Source of the DNA: Dryococelus australis
Taxonomy: Eukaryota > Arthropoda > Insecta > Phasmatodea > Phasmatidae
Reading direction: 5' to 3'
Assembly (NCBI GenBank): GCA_029891345.1
Contig: CM057006.1
Location: 42,073,056-42,137,055 of the forward strand
Length of the DNA: 64,000 nucleotides
This document shows, piece after piece, positions 32,540-44,124 of the stretch. Within the stretch, counting starts at the first letter, position 1; each line of letters opens with the position of its first letter. The notes beneath the pieces were generated by a model. The model was given only the letters and a program-made list of their open reading frames with translations. It searched no databases and was not told where the DNA came from. Both the position numbers and the translations under genes were made by a program.

Positions 32540-32592
32540 TTTATCTGCTGTCAAGATCTTGTTGTGAAGAGCCGCCCAAATCTCTTAAAATA
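32540..32592 (+). mobile_element. SINE 3' tail remnant
   Basis: TGTCAAGATCTTGTTGTGAA then GAGCCGCCCAAATCTCTT matches the 3' module of the SINEs at 10165 and 48479. The 5' part is absent. Confidence 0.55.
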
Positions 32593-32697
32593 AAATAAAT
32601 TTACCTATTATTATTCTTAATCAAATAAATTGATTAATATTTTGTAGATACTTTGCAGTTCTATTTACTATCAAATGATGTGTTAATTTCGTTAGTC

Positions 32698-32765
32698 AAG
32701 TTTGGTTTTGTGGTTAAAGGTACCGGCTAATATTCAAATGGGCCTGGGTTCTAGTCCACGTGATG
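32698..32765 (+). other. tRNA-like SINE head
   Basis: TGGTTTTGTGGTTAAAGGTA resembles an A box and CCTGGGTTCTAGTCCACG a B box with T-arm pairing, at tRNA-like spacing. No acceptor stem. Probably a tRNA-derived SINE remnant. Confidence 0.4.
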
Positions 32766-32867
32766 GTAGAGAGTAATTTAATTTTTCTTAAAGTATATTT
32801 TGAAATATATATATAAAGTTATTCTCTTTCATTAACTCAACACATTTGTTTTCTAGAAGAAAAAATA

Positions 32868-32892
32868 ATTTATATATATATATATATAATAA
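32868..32892. repeat. (TA)n microsatellite
   Basis: Short pure TA tract in AT-rich DNA. Confidence 0.85.
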
Positions 32893-33059
32893 TTTCATGT
32901 ACATTTCTCAGTAATATAGTTTGCAAAATATTACAAATACAAGTTTTGCAGATTTTACAAGAAAACTCCTTGTAGTTTTACAAAGAGTTTTGTTTTGCAA
33001 CTGGGATCGCAAGGATTTTTCATGTAAAAGTACAACTATTTTTTTTAGAGTGTAGGGCT

Positions 33060-33268
33060 TGTCGTCAGCTAGCTCATTAATAGTCGGAACAAGTTACTCA
33101 GAAAAAATGGAATGGAATAGGGATCGGCCGTTGCCTGCAAGGATCCATCCCAGCATTAGCCTGGAGTCATTTCGGGAAACCGTGGGAAATCGAAATGAGG
33201 ACGGCCTGACTGGGGATCGAATCCACGACCTCTCGTTTACCTCTGCGTCGCCACGCTCGATGTGAGAG
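33060..33268 (-). mobile_element. tRNA-derived SINE (second type)
   Basis: On the minus strand GTGGCGACGCAGAGGTAAAC is A-box-like and GTGGATTCGATCCCCAGTC is a good B box. The body follows with CATTTCGATTTCCCACGG and CTCCAGGCTAATGCTGGGAT. The body type (fuzzy CCCGAAATGACTCCAGGC) recurs in insect tRNA-derived SINEs as I remember them. The 68-codon plus frame here is a by-product. Confidence 0.6.
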
Positions 33269-33434
33269 TGTGTAGGAAAATATTTACTGGTGTTTGACGT
33301 CAGGAACGATGCACGATACCTGTTGTATTCTGCAAACTTAGGGTGTCCATTCGCAAGAATATTTTCAAGGTATCACAATGGAAACTTTTTTTTGTAAATT
33401 GCACATGGCATAACGTAAACGTATACGTGTATGT

Positions 33435-34393
33435 ACGCTGTAAATCTGAATCAGTGAAATTTTCACTGTTTCAATCAGTCAAACGTATCTGACTGATTCG
33501 ACAGTCACTTCAGTGAATTTAACCGATGAATCAATGAAAAATGCCAGATTTCCTTCACTTATTGATTCAGTGACATTTCCCACTAATTCGTCAGTAATTA
33601 TTTTTCACTGTTTACAGAGTGGTTTATTTTTTTACAGGAGGATCTGTTAAACAGCGTGTAAAAATGGCCGTTAAAAAATGCGTATCAAGTGAAATAGCAA
33701 CGAATGAACTAATAAAACCAATACAAAATGCTTTCTAAAATGTGTATCGTCTTTCAAAACGCCATTTTATGATGTGATAGGAACACTCAGCCTTTCACTC
33801 CGTTTTTACGTATTTCATTTCGTGTTCATCGTCACAGCGCTCTGTTTGGAGGTTTAAACTGCATATAATGTGGTGAAGAGAGTGCACTCATGTATACTAA
33901 GTTATTATTTTTAACAATCCTGACGGTACCAATTAAACCAAAAACGAAAAGGTAGAGATTTCGCTGCGAAACTCTTAAGTTATTTATTTTCCTCTCAATA
34001 TTTTAACTTGTTGTAGTGCAGAGGTAAAGTAATGGTCTAGAATCGAAGGGTGTATGAGTTCAATCCCAGCCACCACCAGGAAGTTTTTTAATTTTTTTAA
34101 ATTACGGTAAATTGCGCAATAAAAATAGTAAACTATCGTAGATATGTTTAGTTCACGTAATTATTCGGCTACATTATATAAGAACAATATTTAATCCGCC
34201 ATTGTAGTCGGTCGTCACTTATTTAATCATTGAAATAATTTCACGCGACTAATTCTATCAGTAAAATCTTTTCTCTGTAACAATCAGTGGTTTTCCACTG
34301 ATTCTAAGTGCAGCCATTTTCACTGATTCGAGTAGTTTGAATTTCACTGCGAATCAGTGGTTTCCCGCTGATTCGAATTTAGAGTTTACGTTG
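33435..34393. mobile_element. Family H element with CACTGATTC motif clusters
   Basis: About 960 bp with dense copies of (A)ATCAGTG/CACTGATT at both edges only: at least six at 33445-33620 and six at 34285-34385. The outermost sequences are loosely inverted (GTAAATCTGAATCAGTG against CTAAATTCGAATCAGCGG). Clustered subterminal motifs in both orientations are typical of non-autonomous DNA transposons. The class is unknown and the ends are approximate. Confidence 0.5.
34012..34082 (+). other. tRNA-like segment inside family H
   Basis: TGTAGTGCAGAGGTAAAGTA is A-box-like, and TGAGTTCAATCCCAGCC is a clear B box with flanking pairing. No matching acceptor stem, so a SINE head rather than a tRNA gene. 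Confidence 0.4.
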
Positions 34394-34488
34394 CATGTGC
34401 ATGTGTGTGTGTAAGGATATGCACGTACTTGCAGTGCTAGCTGTAAAATTTGTGTGTACTTCAACTCCATGGAGTTAATTTCGCGTTT

Positions 34489-34790
34489 GATGCCGAGAAG
34501 CGCGTGATCGATAAGGGCGACACTGCCATGCGCATCAAGTGTAGCATAACCGCTAAGCGCTGCGCTCTGGACCAGCGTGCAGTGTTTTCGTCGTGCTTGC
34601 TTGCACCTGTGGGACTTTTAAGCCGTGGCCTTATCATTTCGTTGGTGGAAAGTCTTCAGCAAAGTTCGACGCAGGATCCTATCGCAGTTCCGTCGGTGCC
34701 CGGATATTATGCGCCAAGATGTATGTAGCAGCCTGAAGCGATGTTGGGAAACTCCAGATAATAATTATGGCGTGCCTGATATCTTGAATA
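34489..34790 (+). repeat. Family G repeat, copy 2
   Basis: Shares CGCATCAAGTG, CAGCGTGCAGTGTTTTCGTC, GCCTTATCATTTCGTTGG then TGGAAAGTCT, and a distal ATTATGGCGTGCCTGATAT block, with copy 1. The overlapping plus frames 34450-34728 and 34625-34822 are not conserved as protein between copies. Confidence 0.6.
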
Positions 34791-35015
34791 TACCATTCCC
34801 TCCTGGTCTTTGGTGCTGTTAGTTTCGTAGGCGAATATAATGGGTACACGTTTAATAGTCTCGTCAAAAGAATTCCTTTTCATTCATGTTTCAACGAAGT
34901 CCATGTGCCTTTTAAGCTACATCTTCCATAAATTAATCCGTGTATTGCCGTTATGTCGACTGCCGGAGATGTAATATTTTTCCATGTAGCAACTTAGCTT
35001 TATACCATTGAGTTA

Positions 35016-35254
35016 TATGCTGTTCACGATAAAGTGAGCACTTTTGAGGCCCTAGTTACTTTTTCCTTTTAGCCATTTTCCATCCTTAAACCACCTTTTT
35101 AGAATAAATATTGCAATTTAAGTAATAAACACAGTGTGTATTTTCCACCGCAATCTGGAGTTAATGTTTAAGGCCAAAATAAAATATATTTATTGGTTAT
35201 TATTCCAAATGATAGAGCTATCAAAAGTGTTCACTTTACCGTGAACAGCCTATA
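35016..35254 (+). mobile_element. Family A2 MITE, complete
   Basis: Starts ATGCTGTTCACGATAAAGTG and ends TCACTTTACCGTGAACAGCC plus TATA. Body: AGGCCCTAGTTACTTTTTCC, ATTGGTTATTATTCCAAATG. Confidence 0.85.
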
Positions 35255-37560
35255 ACAGAAAATTGCTAGCGCTTATATGTTAAAACGAACCCAAATTCGC
35301 ACCTAAAAATTGCTCAACCAGGTATGCCTTATCTGCGTTTTGTTCATGTATTAGGTTCTTCAGTGTTCTTAAGGTCATGAAATCGATTTCTACGGAATCT
35401 CAGTTTGGGGATGATTTTCATCTAAGCTGTTGTTTCTGTTTTCATTCAAGGGAAATACCGGCGGGGTTTCTTAATACGAGCTTTGCAAGTTCGTAACGCA
35501 TTAAACTAATCCCGTGTTCACTCTTTATGCGTAAAAGTATTAAATGTTATTGTTATAATATTACCCGCGCTTTCAGTCGGTTTCCGGATGAATTTTGACC
35601 ACGACCGGAATGCATGGATTAAACTCGGGAAGAGGCTAGAAACACTACGAATGGGCCCCGCCCTTCTTTTAATCGCCTGAAATTTCCAGCAGTTATTACA
35701 GGGCTTTAACACAATAATAATCGTGCAGTAATATAATTGGTGCGTATTAACGCACAGCGGCAAGCTTTTCGGCCAACCAGGAAGCAACTTACAGACTAAA
35801 CCATTATACAAACCTCGGATTTACCAGAATTTAATGTTGGAACTTCGCTGTCAGAAGGTGGATTATTTAAACAACTAAGTGCACGTAAATAAAACTATAC
35901 CGAAGATAACGTTTTTTTTGTAGGGATATAACTATAAATGGCGCTTTTCGTATTGTTGTAACAAGAAAAATACTGATAGGAAATTACGCGTGACCTTCAC
36001 AGACAACTGTACCGAACTTTGCATCAGCGTAGTCTGTTTGGCGTAACCTTTCTCCATTGCTTAAATGAGCACAATCTTATATTTAAAGTACGTTCGCTCT
36101 GGTTGAAGTGTGCTCTCGGATACCAGGCGTTAGGAAGTTTCCGACCGTAATCTTCATAAACGTCTTTGTTCAAGTTCGTGATGAAACCATCTCTGCGAGA
36201 TCTCAGAGAATTCGTTTGAAACAAGTGTGTTAAAACCTTTAATGTCATACAAAGATAATTGTATAAATTGTAACACTTCCTTTGCTACAACCATTAAGAA
36301 ATTCGCCTTGAAGTTACAGGGAGTATATAGGGTCGAGTACTGCCCCTGGAACCCTAGGATGGCCTCTTAAATTGTAGACAAGCGTCTTAATTCCCCCCAT
36401 ATATTTTGCCAAGGGTTTTGGTGTATCATTTTATTTTAGTGTTAAAAATTTTTGAAAATGTAAAATGAAAAAAAAAAAAAAAAAAAAAAAAAGAAAAAGA
36501 AAAAAAAAAGAAATTTAACGTTTCGCAACAAAGATTTCCTTAGAAAAAGCTTACGACTAAAGGAATTTTGGTAGCTCAGCTGCCTGAATGGGGTGCAGTA
36601 TACCTAAGAGTATCTTAATTAGGCACTTATAAATTTAATCATATTTCTTTTCGTGCTTCTTTTCCGCAATACAGGTAATACGTGGTTCCAGGTGTCGTTA
36701 AGAAGTTTTATTTATTTGAAAGTAACCTAAAGCTGTTTGGCTGAAGCTTTCCATTCGAAAGTCACTGGTCCGTAAGCAGGCTATAAATTTCGCAGTAATT
36801 AATCACGAAAGCCGTGATACATTCGGAAATGGGAATGTAATGCAAGGGTCGTGAGTATCGTTGGGGCGAAACGTATTCCAAGGGCAGAAACGTGCATCCA
36901 GGAGAGAACTCGGTATTGATTTTTTTTTGCGACAGTCTCAGGCGCTGGAAGTAATACCCGATGTCGTAGAAGTCGAGAGTGTTATTGAGGGTCGGTCGAC
37001 GAATCGAATTCTAACTCAAGGGATCGGAAGGTCGTGATTCCCGGAAATGTGTTCTTCCCCTCCGCCTCTATGCTCGACTTTCCGTCACCTACGAAATGTG
37101 GCGTGCCGCGCTGTACGAGCGTGATGATCTCACACCCTGCCGCCCGTTTATATCTTATATTTCATTCCTCCTACCCTTCCCTATATGTATGTGTGTATAT
37201 ATATATATATACTTTTTTTTTTCCTCGGGGGTGAGTGTCGGCGGCGTTATTAAAGTGTCGCGCCTGAGAAACGAGTATGTGGTCAACGCCAGCCGTGTTC
37301 TGCCTTTTCCCTCCCTCATGCCCTAACATCCCCCTTTCCAACAGGGATGAAGTCATATTTCAGCGCCCTGACCACCACCTTCATTTGTCACCGCTGTCAC
37401 CCCCCTCCCCCCTTGTCCGAACCGCTCGATGTTGTTATTGCCCGCCGGATTAAAGATGGCCGCGCGCGAGATCGGAATTCCGAGCAGACGGTCTTCAGAA
37501 AACGCGCGTGGTGCGATGTACTTGATTGAAGGCTCGAAAAAAAAAGGGGTGGTTGAAAAA
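35255..37560. other. unassigned non-coding sequence
   Basis: Contains a 40-base A-rich run (36466-36509), a short TA tract (37195-37210) and GC-richer sequence at 37020-37500. The minus frames at 35518 and 36024 and the plus frames at 37034-37529 have no recognisable domain. Confidence 0.35.
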
Positions 37561-39336
37561 AAACGGGCCGGGGGGGGGGGGGGGGGGTGAATGACTTAAA
37601 ATCTGGAACGCACAGTCGCAGGTGATGTAAACAGAATTGAAATTCTGTCGCGTTGAACTTCCCTTGTGTAAATTGTGTGTAAAAAATGAGTACGACGTTA
37701 TAACTTATATCCGTGCGTAACTTGTGCAATGCTGAAATGTTCAAAATCGCCAATGTGTTTAGCTCCTAGCTAAGAAACTGTTTCAGATATCAACGAACAT
37801 ATTCTTTGAGATTCCGTTTTTAAAAATAAATTAGAATGCACGGGAATACAAGTAATTCGTGTAATAATGTATCTCCATTAAGTTGCATGCGTGGTCCTTG
37901 TATATTAGCAAGCTTTTATTTAAGAAACAGTCTCAGTTATCCGCTATTATGTTATTTGAACTCTCTATTTTTGAAACACGCATAAAAATTCACTTTGGTG
38001 AAAGTAGCAGATAGCTCCATTTAATTTTAACGTGCTATTAGATTAGCAAACCCCTTTATTATATTAACATTTGCTCATATAAACTAATATGTTCCTTATT
38101 TTCTCCGTTTCACAATATAAATAAGAATTAGCGTAGATGCAGATAACACATATGTGTGTATATATGATGTATGTTTGTGTTACTATTGCATCCTTTCGTA
38201 CTTTAGTACTCTAGGGTATATATTATGTATGTGTTCATGTACATATATACTTAGCGGCGGCTCGTGCTATAGGGTTGCAGGGCTGTGGCCCCCTCCCCCT
38301 CCTCTTATTATTCATGAGTTAGGCTACTTCAAGAAATCATTAAAATCACGCTACGAAATGGTTTTGCAATCTTCAAAAGATGCTCAGAACAAGGAAATTG
38401 TGGCATATCTTTCATTTGTAGCTGTCTTATGATTTTTTTGTAAAATAAATTCTGCTAGGCATACCTTAAAAAGAATTAAGACATTCCCTTCCAAGAACCC
38501 TTGTTAAATTTTCTGTAAATATTTTCCTTTATTTAATTTTCACGTTAGAAAAAAAAAAACACTAATATTGTGATCCTTACATGCCGTGATGCAAAATATG
38601 TGCAATCAAAAATTAAAAGAAATTTTAATGTGAGGGAAGAATATTTTCGAGCAAACAAGTTGAGTGATATTTCGTATGCATATAAAATCGTGCATTTTTT
38701 TTGTTGAGCAGCAAGCTGTGTGCCCAAGATCTCATTTAACGCCTGGAAACGATAGTATATTTTGTTTTCTATTTCAGCGCCGTTTGCATGTAGTTGTTGA
38801 CTTACGTTACTCGTATGACTTTTTAAAACCCAGTTGTTTATACGTTCTTCAGACACAGGCATCGCAGTAGCGTCGTGAGCCCCGGGAATATGAATATCTC
38901 CCTGGAAACGCCAACTGCCTTCCCGGTTTGGCCTCCACGAACTTCACCGGCCGACTCCACGGATGCCATAGGTTGAACGGATGAAGTTTTCTTTGAGCTG
39001 CATGTTTCCACGGAGTGAGTGGTGGGAAATTGCGACGTGGATGTCGTTCCACTCGATGTTTTTGAACGTAACACGGATCGGGATTTAAAAAAAAAAAAAA
39101 AAAGGACGAGATGAGTTTTGGGTACCAAACCCTCTGTACTTCTCTTTTCCAGTAGCCCATCCATCATCTACGTAGCGACCATCGTGTTTTCAGTGCCTCG
39201 GCGCAAGAGTATCTTATTTGGATACATTTGCACCTGGCTTTTATTTCAACATATCTGTGTTAGGTCGAATGGTTCCCATAAAATTAGGTTTGTTGCTAGC
39301 ATGCGATATTTGTCAGCGTATGATTTTTCTGTTATA
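37561..39336. other. unassigned non-coding sequence
   Basis: A long G run at 37570-37587. AGCGGCGGCTCGTGCTATAG at about 38253 resembles ends of some insect DNA transposons, but no partner end was found. An A run lies at 39089-39104. The overlapping minus frames at 38838-39167 are low-complexity in part. Confidence 0.3.
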
Positions 39337-39755
39337 GGCTCTTCACGATGAACTGAGCACTTTCGAAAATCCTTCTTAAAATCTACTTGCATGCACGTTC
39401 TGTTTTCTTCCATCTTATGTAAAATTAACCTTGCCGTGGGCCTTATCACTTTATTGATGCGTTGGTCAAGTGATACTGTAAAATTATAAAAAATAAATAA
39501 ATATTTCACAAATTTACTCATTTATACATTTTGATGCATTAAAAATTGGCAGCCAAAGAAGTCATTAAAATTATCGCAAATTGTTACCTAACACATTTTG
39601 TTCGACGTTAATATATGGAACTACTTTCCCTACATCGTTACCAACTTTACTGGGCGCATGTCACTCAGTGCGCGTGTTAAAATATATGAAGGCAAGGGCA
39701 GTGACTTTTTTTAAAGGTTGATTTCAAAGTTCTCACTTTATCGTGAACAGCCTAT
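39337..39755 (-). mobile_element. Family A1 MITE, left member of an inverted pair
   Basis: Starts GGCTCTTCACGATGAACTGA and ends TCACTTTATCGTGAACAGCC plus TA. An A1 copy in the opposite orientation follows 55 bases later. Confidence 0.85.
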
Positions 39756-39810
39756 ACTTCGCTTCGTTATGTAGTGGGGCTTGCAAATGCTGAGTACCCT
39801 CAATACTAAA

Positions 39811-40225
39811 GGCTGTTCACGATAGTAAAGTGAGAACTTTTGGAATCAACCTAAGAAAAAAGTCACTGCCCCTACCTCGCATATATTTTAACGGGCTCAC
39901 TGAATGACATGCGCCTAGTACAGTTGGCAATGATGGATGGAAAGTGTTCCAATTCTTAGCGTCGAATAAAATGTGTTACGTAACCATTTGTGATAACTTA
40001 AATTATTCCTTTCGCTTTTTTTAAAATGCATCGGAGTGTAAAAATGACTTAGAGTTGTAACAAATTTAATTTATAATGCACAGTTTCATCTGACAGACGC
40101 ATGAATAAAGGGATGAGGTCCATGGTAATGTTAATTTTCCATAAGGTGGAAGGATACACAAAGTGCATACAAGTAGATCTTAATCAGGACTTTAAAGTTT
40201 GCTCATTTTACTGTGCACCGCCTAC
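39811..40225 (+). mobile_element. Family A1 MITE, right member of an inverted pair
   Basis: Starts GGCTGTTCACGATAGTAAAG, with a small 4-base insertion (AGTA) in the TIR. It runs through ATCAACCTAAGAAAAAAGTC and ends GCTCATTTTACTGTGCACCG. Confidence 0.85.
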
Positions 40226-42186
40226 AAGTGCAATAGTGTTCATCAGAATGTTATTCCTCTTTTAATTCTAACCGTGAGGATGCAACGTAACGATTTGTAT
40301 AATTTTTACTGCGTATGATAACGTTTATCTTCTGCTTTAAGAACATTCGACAACGTACTACACGGAATTAGTAGTGCCTGATATATTAGGCCAGACATAA
40401 ATATTTACGGCTATAAAAGTAAGTATACTAAATTGTGTATTTGAGTCTACACAGTTACTAAAAACTGTTAAGACGTTTTATGTGAAAAGTTATGTTGGGA
40501 GCTTACATTATCGATGTGGATAGGTATAGAGTTGATCTTACCGTGAGTATATAATTGTATACAGTACAAGAAAAGAAATCCAATAACATAATGTGCAAGT
40601 TTTGACAACTTAAGTTCTTAATGAATTTATGCTGAGAAAAGTAAGAAGTTATAATCATAATTTTTGTATTTAAATTCTGTAAGCATTTCAGCGCGAAATG
40701 TGTCAAAGTCGGGTATAGGGAAGTAATTCTAAAGCGATATCAGTGTGTGTGATAGCTGTTCTACAGGCTCGAAATAGAACCCTGAAGGCGAAGCTTTGCT
40801 ATAAGAATTATTACGCCGTTGCTCTCGTGCAAAGTGGATGTAAAACTTAGACTGTTGTTTACATAGAATATTTTATGCTTATTCACTGACTTCCGACTCC
40901 AACTAATTCCCTTTCATAAAGCTCTGAAACCGGGTTAGTCGTTTTTTTTTTTCCATGTGGGACAGGATTGAAAGACAACATGTAGTAGAATTTGTTTGTA
41001 GCAATAGCATATCGATCTACTACTCTATTGATTGTGTCGCTCGAACGAGATTGCGTAAGACTCTCGATGTTACATCAGATAACGTTAATGTCCGGACTGA
41101 AATATCTTCAGTATTCTGTTTATCAACCCCCCCCCCCCCCCCCTTTTCCTCTACCTGGACTACATCGTATCAGAGATGGTCGTGCTGTCAGCCTCATACG
41201 TTCGCTTTCGTTTTGGTTCTCGTAGATAAAATAATCAGGATGGATTTGCGTAGCTGTGCAAACATATCTGTGTGGTGCATGCTGACAATTTTTTTGGGAT
41301 GTCTCTTTTTCTTCTTTCTGTGATTCGCCCGTCACCTATGCAAGAATCATTAACTAAATTAACCATATCTGGCCGCGTTCCTGAATAAGATAACTTGCCC
41401 TGGTTAAGCCCCTTTCACGCTGTCAAAATGTTTCGCCCAATTGCTTCAGAAGAAGCTGGAAACCTATGACATGACCGAAATATCATTGCTGCGGTCGTGT
41501 TTGAGATAGTTTGGCGACTCCAGTTTCCATCACACATTTTCTATACAAGACCAATTATAAAATTCATTTGTTGTATGGTAGGTTCAGACATTCAGAATCG
41601 TGACCAACAAAACCGACGACCTGAAACTTGAAAATGAGGAACAGTAAATGAAAACTAAATAAGACCGTAGAGATAATTAATTTATATGAAACCAGTGTAG
41701 ACATGGATGCTGTTAGACGTGCTCTTTGGACAATAATACTCTTAAATATCAAAGGCGCTTCATTGCGTAGCAAGTATCTCTGATAAAAACAACATTTAAA
41801 TATAACTAAGAAATGAAAACAAATCATGATCGTAGGTACAGTTAAACTGTATCCTGCTTCGAAGACTATGTTTCAGTTTTTTGAATCGGCGTAGGTTGAT
41901 GAAGAGGTTGACTGTGTGGCAGATTTCTTTAACCAACTTCGTTCCACGGGAAATATTTTATGGCCGTATTTCATTATTTTCAAAATCTAATGTCAAATAT
42001 ATTTAAAGGTAAAAATTTAATACTGTAACAAGGATACGACTGTTCCTTTAATCACTTCGACGTGTAAGTCATTGAAGTGTTCTGTAGTTATGTTCTTTGA
42101 AGGTGTTGATTATGTTGCTGTGTTGGTGTGAGCTATGTTGCGTAGATCAAAGCAGTCGCAAATGCAAGTTCTGCATATTCAGTACC
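40226..42186. other. unassigned non-coding sequence
   Basis: AT-rich with a C run at 41128-41143. Small frames (40955-41323 plus, 41564-41827 minus) lack any recognisable domain. Confidence 0.35.
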
Positions 42187-42684
42187 AGCGACCCGCCCCG
42201 GCCTCGCTCGTGTGCGATTTACAACTATGGCGTGGTATATGTTTACACAAAGTATATACACTAAATGCTTAAGGTAACTAACATAGGAATAATATTGTGT
42301 TCAAAATGTCTTCGTAAGTGAACCCATAAAAGGCAAAAATGGTAACCGTGGGTCATCCTTAATAATAAACATATGATGTCGGGGACTTATTTGTATACCT
42401 TTTTGAGATCTACAATTCTGTAGTATATTAATTTGGTGTATATCTTATTGTTTAGTCAGCGTATGCCATGTAAGCGCCCGAAAGTCGGCTTTTTCCAACT
42501 TGATTAGAAAACGTCGATATTTCTCTACTATCCTTACATCAAATATTAATGTATTATATACCTAAACCTTTAATAAATTCTCTTAATGATGGTGAAAACA
42601 GTATCAAAATCCACCAAGTAGTTTAGAAGCATCATCCGAATACACAGACACACGCGGCCAGGCTACTTTGTTTTATACTACGTG
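42187..42684 (-). mobile_element. Family D interspersed repeat, copy 2
   Basis: Runs from GCGACCCGCCCCGGCCTCGC to CTTTGTTTTATACTACGT, the inverse of copy 1 at 7295-7812. Blocks shared in inverted order include AAGTCGGCTTTTTCCAACTT, ACGTCGATATTTCTCTACTA and CTTAAGGTAACTAACATAGG. Confidence 0.65.
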
Positions 42685-42871
42685 TGGATGGTTTGAAGTG
42701 CAGCTTTTGGAATGGTCCGTTTCAGACCAGATGCGTTAGAAGGGCTACAAGGTAATAAATACGCAGGGTGACTTCCGAGCTATGATACCCGTGTTCTGTT
42801 GCTACCTTATTTTATAACCATATATTCACGGAGTGCACTTTGCGTACCAAATAGTTGAGCTCTTCACCTGT

Positions 42872-43280
42872 AGTCCATTCACTGTTACTTCCAACTTTTC
42901 TGAAGCCCTTCTAAAGTTATAGTTTCAGTATGTTCCTCTGCCTCATTCAAATAAAGCTTAACAAAGTCTAGAGAATTCACCAAAGGGACATGCGCACTGC
43001 GTTCTGCAGAAGAACTATTTCTTACTAGGCATCACAAACACACACATTTTCTCTCTGTTTGTATTCATATTAATTATAACCGAGATTTTTAAATTTTTGG
43101 ATACAATATCATTAAAAAATTCAATTTAACCTAAAATTAGGATCTACTTTTATGTTAACATGATTATAGAACGCTTGCGTTACGTGGAATATCTATAAAA
43201 CCACCAACCACGTCATACATGGGATGATTTTTTTTAGAGGTTTGATTCAAACAGTGCGACTAAACCGCGAATAGACTATA
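42872..43280 (+). mobile_element. Family B MITE
   Basis: Starts AGTCCATTCACTGTTACTTC, contains CTGAAGCCCTTCTAAAGTTA and ACTATTTCTTACTAGGCATC, and ends ACTAAACCGCGAATAGACTA plus TA. Confidence 0.8.
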
Positions 43281-43484
43281 TAAGAAATACGAAAGCCTGC
43301 TGCTGTGATGCGTGTACTCGTCTGACAAAATTTTATCAGTGTTATGAAGCCAAGTATTCTTGCGGAGTCGCAAGCACAGCGCGTTTATAAAATACCGTGC
43401 ATCTATCTTGACAGCCGTAGCGAGAGGCAAGCTAATAAAATGTTCTTCATTAAATCTTGTAGGTTGTTGTATTTTTTTTTTGGC

Positions 43485-44124
43485 GCGAATACGTCTTTAA
43501 CTTTGCAACCATAGTGGGAGGCAATCCAGAAAATCCGATAACAAAATCAGGGGATACAGTTTGGCATTGCAGCTCCGAATCTATCTTCTACATTCAAAAT
43601 CCAATTACACCACTCCATTGCCAAAGGCTCAAAGAATATGTTACGTTGAGTGAGGAATGCGAAGCATCGCGCGGAGTTGGTCGGGGGTGTGGAAGGGGGG
43701 GGGGGGGCATTTTGAGTTCTCTTCGTCGTGTCTCATAACTTCCGCGTAGTATATCTTTTGACTAGGAGAAGCTACGGCGCTCGTTTGAGTTTCAGTCGAC
43801 AGCTCTCGTCACGATCAATCGATTGCGTGTATAAAAACATTCGCGTGGCGTGGTTATGATGAAAATTGCATGCGTTTGTAAAACATTTTGAAAACTTTAC
43901 ACAATTTCGGCCTATATTCGCCAAAAAGCCAAGTCGAAATACAGAAATCGTATACGGTTGTAAAGAGCATCTCAAAAGCAATTCAGTGACACCCATAAAA
44001 CCCCATAGGATCGAGTGAAGCGGTGCCGGGAACGTAAAAAAAAAAAAAAAAATCAAGGCGTCCGAGCGCGTCAACGCAGACGTATTCACCCAAAACAAAC
44101 GACCGTGTCCCAACTCAGCCACAC
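43485..44124 (+). mobile_element. Family E repeat, copy 2
   Basis: Direct-orientation match to 1444-2024, from GCGAATACGTCTTTAACTTT to GACCGTGTCCCAACTCAGCC. It differs by a G run (about 43698-43708), an extra stretch CATTTTGAAAACTTTACACA near 43884 and an A run at 44037-44051. It holds the inverted pair GAATACGTCT (43487) and AGACGTATTC (about 44078). Confidence 0.65.
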
